From assembly GCA_946625715.1 (NCBI GenBank), contig CAMOTK010000060.1, positions 1 to 10,060 on the forward strand: a DNA stretch of 10,060 nucleotides, written 5' to 3'. This stretch comes from an uncultured Prevotella sp. Its GTDB lineage: Bacteria > Bacteroidota > Bacteroidia > Bacteroidales > Bacteroidaceae. Shown one piece after another: positions 7,501 through 10,060 of the stretch (positions within the stretch are counted from its first letter, which is position 1; every line of letters starts with the position of its first letter). The translations under genes and the position numbers were made by a program. Below the pieces are notes generated by a model. It was not told the origin of the DNA. It did no database searches and saw only the letters and a list, made by a program, of their open reading frames with translations.

Positions 7501-7552
7501 TTAAGACGGCAACCATTACGAATAGCAATCTTTTCATCCTTCTAAAAGTCAT
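4505..7552 (-). CDS. Outer-membrane beta-barrel protein (CarboxypepD-like, TonB-receptor-like plug and barrel)
   Basis: With the ATG at 7552 the product is 1015 residues. A Sec signal peptide covers residues 1-25 (MTFRRMKRLLFVMVAVLTTL, then TATAQ). A carboxypeptidase-regulatory-like beta-sandwich follows at about 26-105 (TNAEGRFSM, YIVKVTFVGYKTY). Then comes a plug-like domain at about 110-215 (EGSVVEDLVRRLPGAEVDNE, INGKEVKKILVDGKEFMTGD), and a long beta-barrel of alternating hydrophobic and aromatic strands ends near residue 959 (YVMLHAIYRFNLFG). This is the architecture of the Bacteroidota outer membrane beta-barrel family (OMP_b-brl_3 type) related to TonB-dependent receptors. No SusD partner is adjacent and I see no clear TonB box, so the substrate is unknown. 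A 56-residue tail follows the last strand; its final 35 residues are Gly-rich. MKRLLF at 7537 is an equally plausible start; 7597 is less likely because it puts 15-20 residues before the signal peptide. Confidence 0.85.
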   Translation of the reverse strand: MTFRRMKRLLFVMVAVLTTLTATAQRKISARVVEGEPKEAVIQATATLLKTDSTMVANALTNAEGRFSMTAPQDGNYIVKVTFVGYKTYTRSIRVANGKDVSLGTITIEPDAIMLKGATVTAQLAKVISKEDTLIYNAGAYMTPEGSVVEDLVRRLPGAEVDNEGNIKINGKEVKKILVDGKEFMTGDTKTAIKNLPTSIIERIKAYDEKSDLSRISGVDDGEEQTVLDFGIKRGMNRGTFGNIDLAVGTRKRYSEKLNVAKFNSKLRIMGMGSMNNVNDMGFSGGRWGGGGRNGQTATKMLGVNINYEEKDKLKASGSLRWNHSNTDAWSRRASENFVSAASSFSNSINQNYSRTNSWNGQARLEWTPDTLWNISFRPTFGMNSNDSKGTSSSASFNDDPYNYVSDPLAGNNLQQLLADHHDMVINSRNSGSLSYNRTIRLGGSLQLNRRLGSRGRNITLRLSANYNDGNSKSMSTSDLTLYQVLSSLGGDSVYQTNRYNLTPSKNWNYAIRTTYSEPIFDGGFLQFSYDFQYRFQKSDRSTYDFWRQWKEGSTIGWDDPNYHIDMRNVAQEYRQWNNYLTLLPLSLDQYLDDDLSRFSQYQNYIHTAEVMFRLNKKTYNFNVGVRVVPQHSHFMQRYQGVETDTTRNVVNWSPTANFRWRINRRGNLRIEYRGNTSQPSMSQLLDIRDDSNPLNISLGNPGLKPSYTQNFNLRFNNYYEKHKRMVYANANFSTTSNAVTNRVEYNPETGGRISKPVNISGAWNAGARFVMNTAIDTTGYFNINTNTSVNYAHSVGYLYKDQVTSKNAVNELTLGERLGGSYRNDWFEFEVSGGVTYRHARNELQPSSNLDTWAFSYGFNTTVQLPWGMQLTTDLNMSSRRGYSDSNLNTNELLWNAQISQSFLKGKPLAVTLQFYDILNRQSNLTRTINAMSRTDNEYNAINSYVMLHAIYRFNLFGTKEARRQMRERQQEVESDFREGRPEGGNRGGRGNRGGGGGFGGGGFGGGFGGGGRF
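4508..4612 (-). repeat. Gly-rich (GGF/RGG) low-complexity C-terminal coding tract
   Basis: This is the last 105 bases of coding sequence of the barrel gene. They encode a tail of GNRGG-type units followed by GGGGFGGGGFGGGFGGGGRF. At DNA level it includes a perfect 12-bp tandem duplication (gccgaagccccc at 4523-4534 and 4535-4546) and other GGN-codon repeats, so it can change length by slippage. The tract lies outside the last barrel strand. Its function is unknown. Confidence 0.8.
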
Positions 7553-7638
7553 TTTTGATAGTTTTTTGACGTAAGTCCAGACATAAAGTTTAATCAAAAT
7601 GAAATAATAAAGAAAAAAGTTTTGCGTTAATATAAGGT

Positions 7639-9681
7639 ATGCGCAGAGTATTCTTTATAATATATATAGGTATAGTGTGCCTCGTCCTCATGGGATGCGG
7701 CGCAGACAACGCTATGAAAAAAGGCGACCGCTTCTATGCCATTGGCGAATACTACGACGCTGCCACGCAGTATAAGAAAGCCTACACGCAGACGCCGGCG
7801 AAAGACCGCAAGACACGCGGCGAGCGGGCGCTGAAGATGGCCGACTGCTATCGGCGCATCAACCAGTCGCAGCGTGCCACAGCAGCCTACAACAATGCCG
7901 TGCGCTACAAGGCTGCCGACACCACGGCGCTGTTCTATCTGGCCCAGTTGCAGCTGAAGAACGGCAACTACAAAGAGGCCGAACGCCTGCTGGTCGGACT
8001 GATGGAAGAGACATCCTCGCCCCTGCTCCAGTCTAAGTTGGAGTCGGCCCGCACGGCGGCCGAATGGAAGAAGCGCGGTTCAAAGTACACCGTGAAGCGC
8101 GAAGACCTGTTCAACTCGCGGCGTTCCGAATACTCGCCCATGTTGGCGGGTGAGAATTTCGACCAGCTGTTCTTCACCAGTACGCGCAATCAGGCCCAGG
8201 GCGACGAGCTGAGCGGCATCACGGGCATGAAGGCGGCCGACATTTTCTTCTCGCAGAAAGACGAGCAGGGCAAGTGGGGCAAGCCACAGACCATCGACAG
8301 CGAACTGAACAGTGCTTTCGACGAGGGTGCCTGCTGCTTCTCGCCCGACGGCAAGACCATGTATCTGACGCAGTGCGTCACCGACCCCAGCTATCCGCGC
8401 TTTGCCCAAATTTGCACCTCGGCCCGTTCCGATGCTTCCTGGGGAAAGCCATCGGCGCTCACCATTGCCCACGACACGCTTTCCACCTTTGCCCATCCGG
8501 CTGTTTCGCCCGATGGGCAGTGGCTCTATTTCGTGAGCGATATGCCTGGCGGACAGGGTGGTTACGACATCTGGCGGGCACATCTCACGTCGGCTGGCGT
8601 AGGCATGATTGAGAATATGGGTGCTCCCATCAACACGGCGGGCAACGAGCTGTTTCCCACCGTTCGCCCCAACGGCGACCTCTACTTTTCCAGCGACGGC
8701 CATCCCGGACTGGGCGGTCTGGACATCTTCATCGTGAATAGTGAACAGCTGATAGTGAATGGTGGCGCAGCCAAGACGGCTATAGAGCACCCGGGCTATC
8801 CGCTGAACTCGCAGGGCGACGACTTCGGCATGACCTTCGAAGGCGTGCACAACCGCGGCTACTTCTCGTCGAACCGTGGCGACGCCCGCGGCTGGGACCA
8901 CATCTACTCCTTCTCGAAGTCGGAAGTGGTGCAGACGGTGAAAGGCTGGGTCTACGAGCAAGACGGCTACGAACTGCCCGCCGCTCAGGTCTACATGGTG
9001 GGCAACGACGGCACCAACAAGAAACTCTCGGTGAAGGGCGACGGCTCGTTCACCGAGGTGATAGAGCCCAACGTCGACTACGTATTCCTGGGCACCTGCA
9101 AGGGTTTCCTCAACCACAAGGAAGAGCTGCGCGTAGACACCGTCAGCGAGACCACCGAGTATGTGCTGCAGTTCCCGCTGGCCAGCATCACCGCCCCCGT
9201 GCTGGTCGACAATATCTTCTACGACTTCGACAAAGCTACGCTGCGCCCCGAGTCTACCACGGCGCTCGACAAGCTCATAGTGCTGCTCAACGAGAATCCC
9301 AACGTCACCATCGAACTATCGGCCCACTGCGACTATCGTGGTCCGGCGGCCTACAACAAGGCGCTCTCGCAGCGGCGTGCTGAGTCGGTGGTCAACTACC
9401 TGACAGAGCACGGCATTGCTGCCGACCGCCTCTCGCCTGTGGGCTATGGTAAGGAGAAGCCCAAGACGGTGAAGAAGAAGCTGACCGAGACCTACCCGTG
9501 GCTGAAGGAAGGCGACGTGCTCACCGAAGAGTTCATCAAGGCCCTCGACGACGAGGAGAAGCAAGAGGTGTGCAACCAGCTGAACCGCCGCACGGAGTTC
9601 ATCGTGCTGCGCACCACCTATGGCCTGTTTGAAACCAACAAAGAAAACGAAAAAGCGCAAGAAAAAGAAAACAATAACTAA
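7639..9681 (+). CDS. PorE-like lipoprotein: TPR, beta-propeller, CRD and OmpA-like domains
   Basis: The 680-residue product has a lipoprotein signal peptide with lipobox LMGC and lipidated Cys20. TPR-like helices lie at about 25-130 (AIGEYYDAATQYKKAY, NGNYKEAERLL). A PD40-type beta-propeller spans about 160-425, with repeats such as CCFSPDGKTMYLTQ, AVSPDGQWLYFVSD and VRPNGDLYFSSDG. A carboxypeptidase-regulatory-like fold covers about 431-512, and an OmpA peptidoglycan-binding domain about 522-657 (NIFYDFDKATLRPESTTALD, with Asp564 and Arg579 of the binding motif). This order and length match PorE of Porphyromonas gingivalis, an outer-membrane-associated T9SS component that contacts peptidoglycan; paralogues of other function exist, so no symbol is given. 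Cys20 is followed by GADN, not a strong acidic surface-export signal, which fits a periplasm-facing protein. Residues 365-379 are encoded by a heptamer repeat tract that looks inserted. The Lys/Glu/Asn tail after residue 665 seems disordered. A strong terminator lies about 100 bp downstream. Confidence 0.85.
   Translation: MRRVFFIIYIGIVCLVLMGCGADNAMKKGDRFYAIGEYYDAATQYKKAYTQTPAKDRKTRGERALKMADCYRRINQSQRATAAYNNAVRYKAADTTALFYLAQLQLKNGNYKEAERLLVGLMEETSSPLLQSKLESARTAAEWKKRGSKYTVKREDLFNSRRSEYSPMLAGENFDQLFFTSTRNQAQGDELSGITGMKAADIFFSQKDEQGKWGKPQTIDSELNSAFDEGACCFSPDGKTMYLTQCVTDPSYPRFAQICTSARSDASWGKPSALTIAHDTLSTFAHPAVSPDGQWLYFVSDMPGGQGGYDIWRAHLTSAGVGMIENMGAPINTAGNELFPTVRPNGDLYFSSDGHPGLGGLDIFIVNSEQLIVNGGAAKTAIEHPGYPLNSQGDDFGMTFEGVHNRGYFSSNRGDARGWDHIYSFSKSEVVQTVKGWVYEQDGYELPAAQVYMVGNDGTNKKLSVKGDGSFTEVIEPNVDYVFLGTCKGFLNHKEELRVDTVSETTEYVLQFPLASITAPVLVDNIFYDFDKATLRPESTTALDKLIVLLNENPNVTIELSAHCDYRGPAAYNKALSQRRAESVVNYLTEHGIAADRLSPVGYGKEKPKTVKKKLTETYPWLKEGDVLTEEFIKALDDEEKQEVCNQLNRRTEFIVLRTTYGLFETNKENEKAQEKENNN
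8731..8765 (+). repeat. 7-bp periodic repeat tract inside the PorE-like coding sequence
   Basis: Reading from 8731 the units are ATCGTGA, ATAGTGA, ACAGCTG, ATAGTGA and ATGGTGG. The second and fourth are identical, and most others differ from them by one or two bases. The tract stays in frame and encodes IVNSEQLIVNGG in the propeller, directly after the blade motif GLGGLDIF. Its AT-rich base use differs from the GC-rich flanking codons. It resembles the intergenic heptamer array at 1044-1074 (ATTATGA against ATAGTGA, two differences). Confidence 0.6.
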
Positions 9682-9683
9682 AA

Positions 9684-9779
9684 ACCGTCAACTTCAACGA
9701 CCAGCTGCGCATAGACTTCCACACCCAGCGGCGCATGCGCTGCCGGATGGACTATATCGATGTTGAACCAGTGAAATAA
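9684..9779 (+). other. Coding-like open stretch without a start codon (possible gene remnant or 3' extension)
   Basis: The frame beginning at 9684 reads TVNFNDQLRIDFHTQRRMRC, then RMDYIDVEPVK and a TAA at 9777-9779. Most codons end in C or G, as in the neighbouring genes. An in-frame TAA at 9675-9677 closes it upstream, and the only ATGs inside (9735, 9747) leave 14 or fewer codons. It is one frame off the PorE-like gene. I do not recognise the peptide. It may be the 3' end of a decayed gene, or a former extension of the PorE-like gene lost by an indel near its stop codon, or chance. Confidence 0.35.
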
Positions 9780-9781
9780 GT

Positions 9782-9826
9782 AAAGCAGAAAAAGAGGGCC
9801 AACGCCCTCTTTTTCTGCTTTTTTTA
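9782..9826 (+). terminator. Strong intrinsic terminator after the PorE-like gene, possibly bidirectional
   Basis: A perfect 18-bp inverted repeat pairs 9782-9799 (AAAGCAGAAAAAGAGGGC) with 9804-9821 around the 4-nt loop CAAC. A run of seven to eight T follows, ending at 9826. The GC-rich part of the stem (GAGGGC/GCCCTC) is next to the loop. In the minus direction the hairpin lies 23 nt after the stop of the gene at 9844 and is followed by TTTACTTATTT, so it can plausibly terminate both convergent genes. Confidence 0.92.
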
Positions 9827-9843
9827 TTGTAAAAACACTTGAG

Positions 9844-10060
9844 TTATCGTACAACAATTTTCTTGCCATTGACAATGTAGATGCCCTTCTTGGCCTTTTC
9901 TACCTTCTGACCGCTCAGCGTGTAGATGGCCTTGGCGTTGGCGTCGACCAGCTTGACGAAGTTCAGGTCGGTGAGTTCGCCTGATTCGAAACCTTCGATG
10001 GAGATGCGCGAGAGTTCTACTCCGCCAGCCACTTCAAGGTAAGCGTGATAGGCCTTGATA
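9844..10060 (-). CDS. C-terminal 71 residues of a secreted protein with a T9SS-like sorting domain (N-terminus outside the window)
   Basis: The minus-strand frame is open from the window edge to the TAA at 9844-9846. It contains AYLEV, then GFESGELTDL, AIYTLSGQKVEKAKKGIYIV and NGKKIVVR at the end. The pattern IY-LSGQ-V---KKGIYIVNGKK-VV is the typical end of many Prevotella secreted or surface proteins and resembles the type A C-terminal domain recognised by the type IX secretion system. Such domains direct export and are usually cleaved; the functional part of the protein lies to the right of this window and cannot be named. The GTG at 10032 is not the true start, because conserved-looking sequence (KAYHAYLEV) continues upstream of it. 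It is convergent with the PorE-like gene across the shared hairpin. Confidence 0.75.
   Translation of the reverse strand, partial: IKAYHAYLEVAGGVELSRISIEGFESGELTDLNFVKLVDANAKAIYTLSGQKVEKAKKGIYIVNGKKIVVR

Noticed and set aside
7553..7638. Divergent promoters between the barrel gene and the PorE-like gene
   Set aside because: Only one-mismatch versions of TAnnTTTG exist (AAGTTTTG at 7617-7624 on plus; TCATTTTG at 7595-7602 on minus), both without a -33 box. Promoters must lie in or near this 86-bp AT-rich gap, but I cannot place them.
8080..9117. Long open frame (345 codons) on the minus strand opposite the PorE-like gene
   Set aside because: It is antisense to a clear multi-domain gene. Its translation is rich in Val, Ala, Gly, His and Arg without domain motifs, as expected for the shadow of GC-rich codons.
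9640..9690. Programmed -1 frameshift joining the PorE-like gene to the following open stretch
   Set aside because: No slippery heptamer such as AAAAAAC is present in phase, and the target frame has a stop at 9675-9677, leaving almost no window for a shift.
9844..10032. A complete small gene starting at GTG 10032
   Set aside because: The frame continues open to the window edge with sequence (KAYHAYLEV) that fits the domain, so this is the end of a larger gene.

Overview
The window looks like an ordinary chromosomal segment of a Bacteroidota bacterium, most likely order Bacteroidales and family Prevotellaceae. The evidence is: two TAnnTTTG-type -7 promoter elements instead of E. coli-type -10 boxes, little use of Shine-Dalgarno sites, a long CTC-type ribosomal protein L25, a long-form NusB, a DUF5606 gene, an outer-membrane beta-barrel protein of the CarboxypepD-plug-barrel type, a PorE-like OmpA lipoprotein, and a C-terminal domain of the IYTLSGQKV...KGIYIVNGKK type seen in Prevotella secreted proteins. 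Genus-level placement is inference.

Layout. Bases 1-927 (minus strand) carry the start of pth (peptidyl-tRNA hydrolase, cut by the window edge) downstream of rplY (L25). A 251-bp divergent region (928-1178) holds an rplY promoter, an AT-rich array of 7-bp repeats and a nusB promoter. Bases 1179-4502 (plus strand) are a tight housekeeping cluster: nusB, yajC, a ybbR/cdaR-like gene, coaE and a DUF5606 gene. The spacings are 35, 12, -4 and 8 nt, so a single operon is likely. It covers rRNA transcription antitermination, Sec translocon support, an envelope-anchored YbbR protein and the last step of coenzyme A synthesis. The operon meets a large minus-strand outer-membrane beta-barrel gene (4505-7552) tail to tail, with only 2 bp between the stop codons.

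Divergent from that barrel gene, 7639-9681 encodes a lipoprotein with TPR, beta-propeller, carboxypeptidase-regulatory-like and OmpA domains in the order of PorE, a type IX secretion (T9SS) component of Porphyromonas gingivalis. A strong hairpin terminator at 9782-9826 follows. On the other side a minus-strand gene enters the window with only its last 71 codons, which resemble a T9SS-type C-terminal sorting domain. The right half is therefore envelope and secretion themed: outer-membrane barrel, peptidoglycan-binding secretion-linked lipoprotein, and probable secreted cargo.

I found no rRNA, tRNA, CRISPR array, insertion sequence, phage gene or defence system, and nothing that amounts to a new multi-gene system. 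The points most worth a second look are: a 7-bp-periodic repeat tract inside the coding sequence of the PorE-like gene that resembles the intergenic array upstream of rplY; a 32-codon coding-like open frame without a start codon after the PorE-like gene; a NusB with about 150 extra residues apparently inserted inside its fold; and a yajC-ybbR junction where both genes share one reading frame separated by a single stop codon.
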